DNA of 64,000 nt from Roseburia sp. (GTDB lineage Bacteria > Bacillota > Clostridia > Lachnospirales > Lachnospiraceae): NCBI GenBank assembly GCA_026168605.1, contig JAPFDX010000015.1, positions 1 through 64,000 of the forward strand, read 5' to 3'. Positions within the stretch are counted from its first letter, which is position 1; every line of letters begins with the position of its first letter. The notes below the pieces were generated by a model. It did no database searches and was not told the DNA's origin. It saw nothing but the letters and a program-made list of their open reading frames with translations. Made by a program: the position numbers and the translations under genes. Shown here one piece after another: positions 56,227 to 63,998 of this stretch.

Positions 56227-57372
56227 ATGATTATTCAGAGTAAAAAAGTTTGGCTTGCAGACCAGTTTGTGGAGGCACAGATTGAGGTAAGCGATGGAAA
56301 AATTGTCGGAATCTATGCGTATGGAACACATCCGGCAGATGTTGATTACGGAAATAACCGTATACTTCCGGGATTTATCGACGTACACTGCCACGGAGCG
56401 TACGGTTTTGACACAAATGATGCGAAAGAGGACGGGCTGCGCTACTGGGTGCGCAATATCGTAGGGGAAGGTGTGACTTCCCTGCTCGCGACGACGATCA
56501 CCCAGAGCGAAGAGGTGCTGACAAATGCATTAAAAAATGTCGCAAAGGTCGTTGCAGACGGTTATGAGGGCGCGGAGATCCTGGGTGTACATTTTGAAGG
56601 ACCTTACCTTGATATGAAATACAAGGGAGCACAGCCGGAGCAGTATATTGTAAAGCCGACGGTTGAGCAGTTTGAGAAATACCAAGAGGCGGCAAACGGT
56701 CTGATCCGCTACATCACGATGGCGACGGAGACAGACGAGGATTTCGCTCTGACACGCTACTGCGCAGAGCACGGAATCGTCGTGAGCATCGGGCATTCGG
56801 CTGCCACGATCGAGGAGGCGGTGCAGGCATTCGCACACGGCGCACGCTCCATGACTCATGTATACAATGGAATGACGCCGTTTAATCACCGTGCGAATGG
56901 ACTGGTCGGTGCGGCATACACGATCAAGAGTATGTACGGAGAGATCATCTGCGACGGCAATCACTCCACTCCGGCGGCGCTGCACCAGTTCTTTGAGGCG
57001 AAAGGCGCTCACTACGGTATTATGGTCAGCGACGCGCTGATGGCAAAGGGCTCTCCGGTCGGCTCCAAGTTTATTTTTGGAGGAAATGAGATCGAGATTT
57101 ACCCGGACGGAAGCGCACACCTGACAGAGACAAAGGGGCTTGCCGGCTCTACGCTCCGCCTGAACGACGGTCTGAGGATTCTAATCGAGGAGGCTCTCGT
57201 TCCGGTTGACACCGCGATCAACTCCTGTACAAAGAATCCGGCTGCCTGTCTGCATCTGGAGAACCGCAAGGGCTCGATTAAGGTCGGACTGGACGCAGAT
57301 CTCGTGGTGCTTGACCGCGATTATCAGGTGCTCCAGACCTACTGCATGGGTAAGGCAATGTTAGAGCAGTAA
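56227..57372 (+). CDS. nagA: N-acetylglucosamine/galactosamine-6-phosphate deacetylase
   Basis: This 381-residue amidohydrolase removes acetyl from GlcNAc-6-P or GalNAc-6-P. The metal site DVHCHGAYGFDTND (HxHG near 58-60), HFEGPYLDMKYKGAQ (Glu near 124), SIGHSAATIEEA and THVYNGMTPFNHR, and the catalytic Asp in VSDALM are all present. It has AAGGAGG. It serves both arms of this genome's amino-sugar diet: GlcNAc-6-P from NanE and GalNAc-6-P from the PTS. It is probably paired with the next gene. Confidence 0.97.
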   Translation: MIIQSKKVWLADQFVEAQIEVSDGKIVGIYAYGTHPADVDYGNNRILPGFIDVHCHGAYGFDTNDAKEDGLRYWVRNIVGEGVTSLLATTITQSEEVLTNALKNVAKVVADGYEGAEILGVHFEGPYLDMKYKGAQPEQYIVKPTVEQFEKYQEAANGLIRYITMATETDEDFALTRYCAEHGIVVSIGHSAATIEEAVQAFAHGARSMTHVYNGMTPFNHRANGLVGAAYTIKSMYGEIICDGNHSTPAALHQFFEAKGAHYGIMVSDALMAKGSPVGSKFIFGGNEIEIYPDGSAHLTETKGLAGSTLRLNDGLRILIEEALVPVDTAINSCTKNPAACLHLENRKGSIKVGLDADLVVLDRDYQVLQTYCMGKAMLEQ

Positions 57373-57384
57373 AGAGGAATAACA

Positions 57385-57921
57385 ATGGCTAAGAAAAAAT
57401 CACAACCGGTGGAGAAAATCCGCCTTTCAGGAAGAAACATTTATACAGATAAAAAAGGGCGCGTGATCTACTACGATATGATCACCAAGAAGGGGTATCT
57501 GGTAGATAAAGAGCGTGAGAATGCGGCACAGTTTTACAAGAACCGCATGGTCGTCATTTTATTTGCGGCGATTTTATGCGGAGCCACCTTTATGACGGTG
57601 ACGCAGGCAGTGATCGGATGGGTCATTCTGATGCTGCTTGCGGAAATCTCTTTCCGCTTCGGCTTCTTGAAGAAGCTGGAGGCGGTGACGGACGTCGATT
57701 TTGAGCGCCGCGTCTCCGCATTGCAGTACATCGTGGAGAATAAGGGAAGAGGAAAGACGATCGCGCTGATCGTCCTTTACCTGCTTCTCGCTGTGCTTGT
57801 CGTATTGAACGCATATATTGAGAAATATTCGATCGGACTGCTCGTATTCAGTGGGGGCATCGCGTTCGTTGGAATTTACTTTGCCGTGCTTCATATCATC
57901 GCACTGACAAAAATGAAATAA
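57385..57921 (+). CDS. four-helix membrane protein downstream of nagA
   Basis: This 178-residue protein has a basic cytoplasmic N-terminus (GRNIYTDKKGRVIYYDMITKKGYLV) and four hydrophobic helices in two pairs (about 52-90 and 128-175). A charged loop with DVDFERRV separates the pairs. It is 12 bases after nagA, so it is co-transcribed. No family or function is recognised. It ends at a strong bidirectional terminator. Confidence 0.78.
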   Translation: MAKKKSQPVEKIRLSGRNIYTDKKGRVIYYDMITKKGYLVDKERENAAQFYKNRMVVILFAAILCGATFMTVTQAVIGWVILMLLAEISFRFGFLKKLEAVTDVDFERRVSALQYIVENKGRGKTIALIVLYLLLAVLVVLNAYIEKYSIGLLVFSGGIAFVGIYFAVLHIIALTKMK

Positions 57922-57927
57922 GTCCAT

Positions 57928-57974
57928 AAAAAGAATCCATCCAAAGCACAAGGCTCCGGATGGATTCTTTTTGT
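57928..57974. terminator. bidirectional terminator
   Basis: A perfect 15-bp stem (AAAAAGAATCCATCC / GGATGGATTCTTTTT) separates the nagA unit from the converging kbaY. Confidence 0.92.
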
Positions 57975-57998
57975 CATTTTATATTGTGAGAAAATAAA

Positions 57999-58850
57999 TT
58001 ATGCCTTACCGTTTGAACCGCATACGCAGATCTTCTCTTTTACAAGTGCGGTCACATTCTCCATGCCGACAGTGCCGTATTTCTTCGGATCAAATCCGTC
58101 CGGATTCTCCACAAGATACTTCTTTACGCCGTCGCTGTATGCGATGCGGAGCTCTGTCGCAAAGTTTACCTTACAGATACCGCGTCTGATGGATTCGCGC
58201 ACTGCGTCGTCCGGTACGCCGGAAGCGCCGTGGAGTACAAGCGGAATTGATACAACCTCGCGGATAGCGCTTAAACGCTCAAAGTCAAGCTTTGGTGTGC
58301 CCTGATACAGTCCGTGCGCCGTGCCGATGGCAACCGCAAGGGAGGTCACGTTGGTGCGCTCTACAAATTCCTTTGCCTGCTGCGGGTCTGTGTATGGAGA
58401 GTCGTTCTCAGCCTCAAGGTCGTCTTCCTTTCCTCCGACTTTTCCGAGTTCTGCCTCCACACTGATATTGGAAGGAAGACACGCATCCGCTACGCGGCGG
58501 GACAGTGCGATGTTCTCCTCAAAAGAACCATGAGAGCCGTCGATCATGATAGAGGTATAGCCGGTGCGCAGCGCCTGCATGGCGAGCTCAAAGGTATTGC
58601 CGTGGTCGAGATGCATTGCAACAGGAACACTGGCTCTCTCGGCAGCCGCCTTTGCCATTGCCAGATAATAGTCAAGTCCCGCGTACTTCACAGTGGACGG
58701 GGTGGACTGCATGATGACCGGAGCGTTTAACTCCTCGGCTGCCTTGATGACTGCCATCACCATCTCAAGATTTTCCACATTGAAGGCGCCGACTGCATAA
58801 TGTCCTGCCTGTGCCTTTTCAAACATTTCTTTTGTTGTAACTAATGGCAT
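57999..58850 (-). CDS. kbaY: class II tagatose-bisphosphate aldolase, catalytic subunit
   Basis: This 283-residue zinc aldolase of the FbaA/GatY/KbaY family has AMHLDHGN (zinc His, near 78-85), IMIDGSHGSFEEN, EAELGKVGG and AIGTAHGLY. The final LVLHGASGVPDDAVR and VNFATELR bind the substrate phosphate. Fba, GatY and KbaY are close. I prefer tagatose-1,6-bisphosphate because KbaZ, encoded divergently at 59026, is its usual partner and agaS lies in the same region. A housekeeping FBP role cannot be excluded. Confidence 0.9.
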   Translation of the reverse strand: MPLVTTKEMFEKAQAGHYAVGAFNVENLEMVMAVIKAAEELNAPVIMQSTPSTVKYAGLDYYLAMAKAAAERASVPVAMHLDHGNTFELAMQALRTGYTSIMIDGSHGSFEENIALSRRVADACLPSNISVEAELGKVGGKEDDLEAENDSPYTDPQQAKEFVERTNVTSLAVAIGTAHGLYQGTPKLDFERLSAIREVVSIPLVLHGASGVPDDAVRESIRRGICKVNFATELRIAYSDGVKKYLVENPDGFDPKKYGTVGMENVTALVKEKICVCGSNGKA

Positions 58851-58894
58851 AATGATAACCTCGATTCTTTAGAAATTTATGTGTTTTCAGTACA

Positions 58895-58903
58895 AGTATA
58901 GCA
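58895..58903 (-). promoter_or_regulatory. extended -10 promoter of kbaY
   Basis: Read on the minus strand, TGC-TATACT lies 45 bases before the kbaY start. The 175-base divergent gap to kbaZ is AT-rich and may carry shared control. Confidence 0.6.
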
Positions 58904-59025
58904 CATATCGTAAAAATCTGCATTTTCATTTTTGACTTTCTCAAAAAATGCAAATGATTGTTTAAATAATCCAAAGTAGACCATCATGGAAAGTGCTACG
59001 ATAAAAACAAAAAGGAGACATTACA

Positions 59026-60351
59026 ATGCGTGAGAATCCATTAAAAAAAATTGTTGAACTGCAGAAGCAGGGAAAAAATGTCGGCATTTATTCTGCGTGC
59101 AGCGCCAACCAGTATGTGATTGAGGCTGTCATGAAGAGAGGACTTTCCGACGGTTCCTGCGTTTTGATCGAGAGTACGGCGAACCAGTGCGACCAGAACG
59201 GCGGTTATACAGGAATGACTCCTGCCGATTTCAAGAAATTTGTTTTTGACATCGCGGATGGCTGCGGATTTGACCGGAACAGGATTTTCCTCGGCGGAGA
59301 CCATCTGGGACCGCTTACATTTGCATCGAAGGACGAGCCGGAGGCGATGGCGGACGCGGAAGAGCTCATCCGCCATTACGTGCGCGCAGGCTTTACGAAG
59401 ATCCATATCGATACAAGCATGAAGGTCAACAGTGATCCGGAGGATGTTCGTCTGTCAGACGAGATTATTGCAGGACGCGGCGCGCGTCTGGCGAAGGTTG
59501 CAGAGGAGACGTATCAGGAACTTCTCTCACAGGAGCCGGATGCGATTCCACCGGTTTATATCATCGGAAGTGAGGTTCCGATCCCGGGCGGTGCAGTCGG
59601 TGCGGAGGATAATGGCGTTCAGGTGACGAGAGTCGAGGACTTTAAAAATACCGTAGCGGCATTCCGGCAGGCGTTTGAAGGAGCAGGACTCGGTGAGGAT
59701 GTGTGGAACCGTGTCATCGGCGTTGTCGTGCAGCCGGGTGTGGAGGAAAAGGACAGCGGATGTACCGAGTATGACCGCGAGAAGGCAAAAGAGCTGATGG
59801 CTTCGATCAAAGAGTTTCCGAGCCTTGTGTTTGAGGGGCACTCCACCGATTACCAGACGAAGATCAAGCTGCGCGAGCTTGTGGAGGACGGTGTCGGCAT
59901 TTTAAAGGTAGGTCCGGGGCTGACCTTTGCGATGCGCGAGGGAATGTTCGCGTTGGAGCAGATCGAGAAGGAAGTGCTCTACGGAACAGATATGCAGCCG
60001 AGTAAGTTTGCCGAGACGCTCGATGAACAGATGTGCAAAGACGGTAAGTACTGGAAGAAACATTATCAGGGAACAGAGCTCCAGATCCGCCTTAAGAGGA
60101 AATATTCTTTCTCCGACCGGTGCAGATACTATATGCCGACACCGGAAGTCTGCGAAGCGGCTGACCGCCTGATCGGGAACCTGCGCACAACCGGAATCCC
60201 GCTGAATCTGTTGAGCCAGTTTATGCCGATCCAGTACACGAAGGTGCGCGAGGGCGAGCTGAAAAATGATCCGGTGGAGCTGATGGAGGACCGCATCATC
60301 AATACGATCGATGAATATCTCTATGCGACACACCAGAAGGATTTAATGTAA
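59026..60351 (+). CDS. kbaZ: tagatose-bisphosphate aldolase, non-catalytic subunit
   Basis: This 441-residue protein of the GatZ/KbaZ family stabilises and activates the catalytic aldolase KbaY/GatY. Typical segments are GIYSACSANQYVIEA, STANQCDQNGGYTGMTP, FLGGDHLGPL, HIDTSM and VGPGLTFAMREG. AAGGAGA precedes the ATG. It is divergent from kbaY at a 175-base shared control region, which supports a joint role. It completes the tagatose pathway with agaS; a tagatose-6-P kinase is still to be assigned. Confidence 0.94.
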   Translation: MRENPLKKIVELQKQGKNVGIYSACSANQYVIEAVMKRGLSDGSCVLIESTANQCDQNGGYTGMTPADFKKFVFDIADGCGFDRNRIFLGGDHLGPLTFASKDEPEAMADAEELIRHYVRAGFTKIHIDTSMKVNSDPEDVRLSDEIIAGRGARLAKVAEETYQELLSQEPDAIPPVYIIGSEVPIPGGAVGAEDNGVQVTRVEDFKNTVAAFRQAFEGAGLGEDVWNRVIGVVVQPGVEEKDSGCTEYDREKAKELMASIKEFPSLVFEGHSTDYQTKIKLRELVEDGVGILKVGPGLTFAMREGMFALEQIEKEVLYGTDMQPSKFAETLDEQMCKDGKYWKKHYQGTELQIRLKRKYSFSDRCRYYMPTPEVCEAADRLIGNLRTTGIPLNLLSQFMPIQYTKVREGELKNDPVELMEDRIINTIDEYLYATHQKDLM

Positions 60352-60378
60352 GATAAGAACCGAATACAGAGATTTTCC

Positions 60379-60406
60379 AATCCGCGTCTTTTAGGCGCGG
60401 ATTTTT
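60379..60406 (+). terminator. terminator after kbaZ
   Basis: Arms AATCCGCG and CGCGGATT with a TCTTTTAGG loop are followed by TTTTC. Confidence 0.85.
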
Positions 60407-60539
60407 CATGCTGTTTTTCAATCTAAGGGCGTCTTGCAGTGGATGCTGATTGATGCGATCCGTAGGAAAAGATAGAAAAATAAAGCGAAATATGTTATGC
60501 TGAGAGCACATAACGATAATGAAATGGGGAGGAAATGTA

Positions 60540-62513
60540 ATGAAAGGGAGAGGAAGATTTTTCATGTCGTTTTTGACCGTGGGGTGTTTGCTGACACAGT
60601 TTCCTGTGACAGAGACGGTTTCGGCTGCGGAGCAGAAGGAAATCGATATCATGTTTACGCACGATCTGCACTCGCATTTGAACAGCTTTACGACAGTGAC
60701 CGAGGAGGGAACGCAGGAGGTCGGCGGTTTTGCGCGGATAAAGACACTGATCGATGCGCAGAAGGAAAAGAACCCCGATACGCTGGTGCTCGACGGCGGT
60801 GATTTTTCAATGGGAACGCTGGTGCAGACGGTGTATGAGGACGAGGCGGCAGAGATACGGATGCTGGGAGAGCTCGGCTGTCAGGCGACAGTGCTCGGCA
60901 ACCATGAATTTGATTACCGTTCCAAGGGGCTTGCCAATATGCTGCAAACGGCGGCAACCAGTGGGGAGAAGCTCCCGGAGATGTTGGTCTGCAACGTGGA
61001 CTGGGAGGCGATGGAGGAGACCGGTCTCACGGAGGGACAGCAACAGCTTCGCAACAGCTTTGACGCTTATGGGATGAAAGATTATGCAGTTTTTGAGCAG
61101 GGCGATGTGAGCGTTGCGGTGGTTGGCGTTTTCGGAAAGGATGCGCTGGCGTGCGCGCCGACGTGCGAGCTGCTTTTCTCCGATCCGGTGGAGGCAGTCA
61201 GCGAGACGGTGGAGAAGATTGAGGAAAACGAGGATGTGGATATGATCGTCTGCATTTCACACAGCGGAACGTGGGAGGATGAGAGCAAATCCGAGGATGA
61301 GATACTGGCGAAAAGCGTGCCGGAACTGGATCTGATCATCAGCGGTCATACACATACCGAGCTGCCGGAGCCGATCGTACATGGGGACACCTATATTGTA
61401 TCGGCGGGTGAATACGGTAAGAATCTTGGTTGTCTTTCGATGAAGCAGAAGGAGGACGGACGCTGGGAGATGGCGGATTACCAGTTGACGGCAATCGATG
61501 CCAGTGTGCCGGAGGATGAGACGACGCAGGCGCGGGCAGAAGAGTTTATGGCGGCTGTGGACAGCGGTTATCTGAAAGATTTTGGATATACAAAAGACAC
61601 TGTGTTGGCACACAATGAGAGTGTGGATTTTTCCAGTCTGGATGATCTGTCAAATGTACATACCGAGCAAAACCTCGGAAGCCTGATGGCAGATGCGTTT
61701 GTCTATGCTGTGGAAAATGCCGAGGGCGGCGAGCCCGTGGACGTCGCCGTTGTGCCGAGCGGCTGTGTGCGCGATACCTACGGAACGGGAGACATCACTG
61801 TTGAGGATGTGTTTAATTCCTATTCGCTTGGGATCGGCGCGGACGGCGTACCGGGCTATCCTCTGATCAGCGTGTATCTGACCGGGGAGGAGTTAAAGAT
61901 CGCGGCGGAGATCGACGCATCCGTTTCGGATTTTATGACGACGGCACGGCTGTATATCAGCGGGCTTCATTTTTCTTTCAACCCGAATCGTCTGATCTTA
62001 AATAAAGTGACGGATACCTATCTGGTGGATGATGGAGGAAACCGAGTGGAGCTGGAGGACGATAAGCTTTACCGCGTGGTTGCAGACCTTTACAGCGGGC
62101 AGATGTTAAGCACGGTGACAGATATGTCCTACGGCCTGTTGTCGGTTGTGCCAAAATATGCAGACGGCACACCGATTGAGGATCTCGAGGATGTGATCAT
62201 CATGGAGGGCAACAGAGAATTGAAGGCGTGGGACGCCATCGCCAGATATATGCAGTCATTCCCGGATGAGGACGGCGATGGCATCGGAAACGTTCCGCTT
62301 TCTTACGGTGAAATGGAAGGCCGCAAGCAGGTGATAGACAGCAAAAATATTTTGGATCTGATGAAAAATCCGAATAAATATGCGGCAATGATCGTGGGAG
62401 TCGCAGCGATTTTCATTTTAGTGGTTGTATTGCTTGTCCGGTTGGTGGTAAAATTGATAAAACGTATGAATGGAAAAGATACGGGCAAAATAAGACGGAA
62501 CGGAAGAAAATGA
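60540..62513 (+). CDS. membrane-anchored 5'-nucleotidase/UshA-like metallophosphatase
   Basis: This 657-residue secreted enzyme of the 5'-nucleotidase/2',3'-cyclic phosphodiesterase family has a signal peptide (about 1-30). The metal-binding order is FTHDLHSH, VLDGGDFSMG, LGNHEFDYR, CISHSGTWED and SGHTHTE. The C-terminal nucleotidase domain (about 370-580, NLGSLMADAFVYAVE) is complete. A C-terminal membrane helix (about 620-642) followed by RRNGRK anchors it outside the cell without an LPXTG motif. It should release nucleosides and phosphate from nucleotides. ATG 60540 is set by GGAGG. It heads a unit with the next two genes. Confidence 0.92.
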   Translation: MKGRGRFFMSFLTVGCLLTQFPVTETVSAAEQKEIDIMFTHDLHSHLNSFTTVTEEGTQEVGGFARIKTLIDAQKEKNPDTLVLDGGDFSMGTLVQTVYEDEAAEIRMLGELGCQATVLGNHEFDYRSKGLANMLQTAATSGEKLPEMLVCNVDWEAMEETGLTEGQQQLRNSFDAYGMKDYAVFEQGDVSVAVVGVFGKDALACAPTCELLFSDPVEAVSETVEKIEENEDVDMIVCISHSGTWEDESKSEDEILAKSVPELDLIISGHTHTELPEPIVHGDTYIVSAGEYGKNLGCLSMKQKEDGRWEMADYQLTAIDASVPEDETTQARAEEFMAAVDSGYLKDFGYTKDTVLAHNESVDFSSLDDLSNVHTEQNLGSLMADAFVYAVENAEGGEPVDVAVVPSGCVRDTYGTGDITVEDVFNSYSLGIGADGVPGYPLISVYLTGEELKIAAEIDASVSDFMTTARLYISGLHFSFNPNRLILNKVTDTYLVDDGGNRVELEDDKLYRVVADLYSGQMLSTVTDMSYGLLSVVPKYADGTPIEDLEDVIIMEGNRELKAWDAIARYMQSFPDEDGDGIGNVPLSYGEMEGRKQVIDSKNILDLMKNPNKYAAMIVGVAAIFILVVVLLVRLVVKLIKRMNGKDTGKIRRNGRK

Positions 62514-62538
62514 CATTTACCGGATATAGGAGTGAAGG

Positions 62539-63333
62539 ATGAGCGCGCAGGATAAGACAGAACAGGTTTTGCGGGACATTCATATTTTGCTTTCAAAAAG
62601 CGAGGCATATGATGGGACGGGCAGCCGCGTGATCGTAGATAAAAAAGAAATATTGCTGCTTTTACAGCGCCTGAATGTCAGTATTTATGAGATGATGGAT
62701 GAACGCGGACTGACAGAGCAGAAGCGTGACGCGGCGGAGCGGGAGTTCCGCCGCAAGGGAGAGGGCATCATTGCGGATGCAAACCATACGGCAGAGGACG
62801 TCTATGCCGGGGCGGTGCTCTATACCGATGAGGCGCTGCGCCATGTGCAGGATATCATGCAGGAGGCGGCGGATTCCGTGAAGCTGGCATATGAGAAGAT
62901 GAATGCGAAGCTTCAGAAGGAAAAGGCGGCGGTCTCCCGTGACCAGCTTGAACTTAGGCGGCATCTTGAGGATCTGCATGACACGGATAAGTATTTAAAG
63001 CTTATTGAGGAGCGCAACCGGAAGATGGAGAAGGAGAGGGCGAAAGAGAAGGCGGGGGGAGAAGAGCCGCCTGCTTTTACCGCTCCAAAGCCGGAGATCA
63101 AGATCAACCGGGAATATTTTGAGATGGCAGGTCTGGCGCTTCCGGAGGAGTCTGGGGATGAGCAGCCGGAGGAGAAGCTGGAGCCGGTTGCCGCGGAGGT
63201 CAGGGTAAATCTTGACTCGGAGTATTTTAAATGGAAAGAAGGAGAGGAAGGCAAAGACACAGGCGAGGAAGGGAAATCCGGAAAGCCGGAGCGGTCGTCT
63301 TTTTTCGGTAAATTTTTGAAGGGTGAGAAGTAG
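62539..63333 (+). CDS. coiled-coil protein of unknown function
   Basis: This 264-residue protein has no signal or membrane helix. Residues about 30-165 are a long charged coiled coil, DivIVA-like in outline but without the DivIVA N-terminal motif. The C-terminal 100 residues are acidic and disordered and carry two similar short motifs, KINREYFEMAG and NLDSEYFKWKEG, about 45 residues apart, with a final FFGKFLKGEK. Such repeats often dock a partner. It follows the nucleotidase at 25 bases and probably works inside the cell at the membrane or division site; the function is unknown. Confidence 0.78.
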   Translation: MSAQDKTEQVLRDIHILLSKSEAYDGTGSRVIVDKKEILLLLQRLNVSIYEMMDERGLTEQKRDAAEREFRRKGEGIIADANHTAEDVYAGAVLYTDEALRHVQDIMQEAADSVKLAYEKMNAKLQKEKAAVSRDQLELRRHLEDLHDTDKYLKLIEERNRKMEKERAKEKAGGEEPPAFTAPKPEIKINREYFEMAGLALPEESGDEQPEEKLEPVAAEVRVNLDSEYFKWKEGEEGKDTGEEGKSGKPERSSFFGKFLKGEK

Positions 63334-63343
63334 GGGGAAAATC

Positions 63344-63661
63344 ATGCAGGAAGAAAAAATAAGATGGTTTCACGACATGACGTGGGATGAAAAGGAATCT
63401 TATATTTTTAATATGATCGCATGGCCGGTGTTTATACTGATATATGGATACCCGCTTTTTCCCGCAGAACCCAGCATTTTTTGGACGTATGTGATCGTAG
63501 ATCTTCTGATCACTTTCTTTGTTCGGGCAAACAAGAGAAAATGGATTGTTGAGCAACGTATAGAGGAAGAGGAGAGACGTTCCGGCAGAACGGAGCAGAG
63601 GATCTGCAAGCTTTTGGAGGAGCTTCAGGAGCAGGAAGAAATGAGAGATAACTATGTTTGA
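63344..63661 (+). CDS. small membrane protein with coiled-coil tail
   Basis: This 105-residue protein has two hydrophobic helices (about 22-40 and 48-65) and a Glu/Arg-rich C-terminal coiled coil (VEQRIEEEERRSGRTEQRI onward). ATG 63344 has AGGGGGAAAA upstream. It starts 10 bases after the preceding coiled-coil gene, and the two charged tails may interact. No known family is recognised. Confidence 0.75.
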   Translation: MQEEKIRWFHDMTWDEKESYIFNMIAWPVFILIYGYPLFPAEPSIFWTYVIVDLLITFFVRANKRKWIVEQRIEEEERRSGRTEQRICKLLEELQEQEEMRDNYV

Positions 63662-63670
63662 AGAAAAAGA

Positions 63671-63699
63671 TTGTAAAGACAAAAATATATTGTTATAAT
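63671..63699 (+). promoter_or_regulatory. sigma-A promoter of the small toxin-like gene
   Basis: TTGTAA, exactly 17 bases, then TATAAT predict a start near 63706, leaving a 75-base structured leader before the ATG. Confidence 0.8.
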
Positions 63700-63731
63700 A
63701 AAGTTTAGGGAAACCAGAGCGAGGCGGCTTG

Positions 63732-63774
63732 CCCTCCTTCGGAGGGTTCACCCTCCAGACGAAAGAAAGGAGGG
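63732..63774 (+). promoter_or_regulatory. alternating Shine-Dalgarno-masking leader
   Basis: Four segments alternate: CCCTCC (63732-63737), GGAGGG (63741-63746), CCCTCC (63751-63756) and GGAGGG (63769-63774, the ribosome site). Pairing 1-2 with 3-4 hides the ribosome site, while pairing 2-3 frees it. This can act as a switch. Confidence 0.7.
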
Positions 63775-63780
63775 GTGACA

Positions 63781-63873
63781 ATGGTTACATATTCTGATTT
63801 GATTCAGTTTTGTATATTCGTTGTGTCCCTCATAAGTCTGATTCGTCAGATATATGAGGATAAAAGAAAATAG
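63781..63873 (+). CDS. holin-like small hydrophobic peptide, putative type I toxin
   Basis: This 30-residue peptide, MVTYSDLIQFCIFVV then SLISLIRQIYEDKRK, has one membrane helix (about 7-22) and a charged C-terminal tail. Size, single helix and basic tail fit the putative holin-like toxin class (Fst/TxpA/BsrG-like type I toxins). AAAGGAGG lies eight bases before the ATG, and a consensus promoter and hairpin leader precede it. A promoter for an antisense RNA faces it from the right. It acts, if so, by damaging the cell membrane when over-made. Toxicity is inferred, not seen. Confidence 0.75.
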   Translation: MVTYSDLIQFCIFVVSLISLIRQIYEDKRK

Positions 63874-63963
63874 CCGCCAACTACGCCCAATAGTTGACGG
63901 CTGACCTCGCAAGAGGTTGGTAAATTAACATTCAGGGTAAGCCGCTTCTTGGTTTCCCTTTGT
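63860..63963 (-). ncRNA. putative antisense antitoxin RNA (~100 nt)
   Basis: A predicted leftward transcript begins near 63963 (promoter 63998-63970) and ends at the hairpin 63902-63872, followed by ATTTTCTTTTAT. It overlaps the 3' end of the toxin mRNA, as antitoxin RNAs of type I systems do. It contains no ORF with a ribosome site. The ends are predicted from the promoter and terminator only. Confidence 0.65.
63872..63902. terminator. shared hairpin terminator between toxin and antisense RNA
   Basis: Arms AGCCGCCAACTA and TAGTTGACGGCT have one C-A mismatch in the plus-strand RNA, which becomes a G-U pair in the minus-strand RNA. On the minus side it is followed by a U-rich ATTTTCTTTT run. 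The design therefore favours termination of the antisense RNA. A smaller hairpin ACCTC/GAGGT (63904-63917) adjoins. Confidence 0.75.
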
Positions 63964-63969
63964 AATTTC

Positions 63970-63998
63970 ACTATAACACATCTGAATTTCTTTTTCAA
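63970..63998 (-). promoter_or_regulatory. sigma-A promoter of the antisense RNA
   Basis: Read on the minus strand, TTGAAA, exactly 17 bases, then TATAGT are present. It faces the toxin gene. Confidence 0.82.

Larger units (their letters stand above)
63707..63959. repeat. inverted end repeats flanking the toxin-antisense module
   Basis: The left copy, 63707-63735 (AGGGAAACC...GCGGCTTGCCCT), and right copy, 63934-63959 (AGGGTAAGCCGC...GGTTTCCCT), are imperfect inverted repeats of about 26 bases. They lie at the two predicted transcript 5' ends, so both RNAs start with nearly the same sequence. A long toxin mRNA could pair its own ends. Confidence 0.75.
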
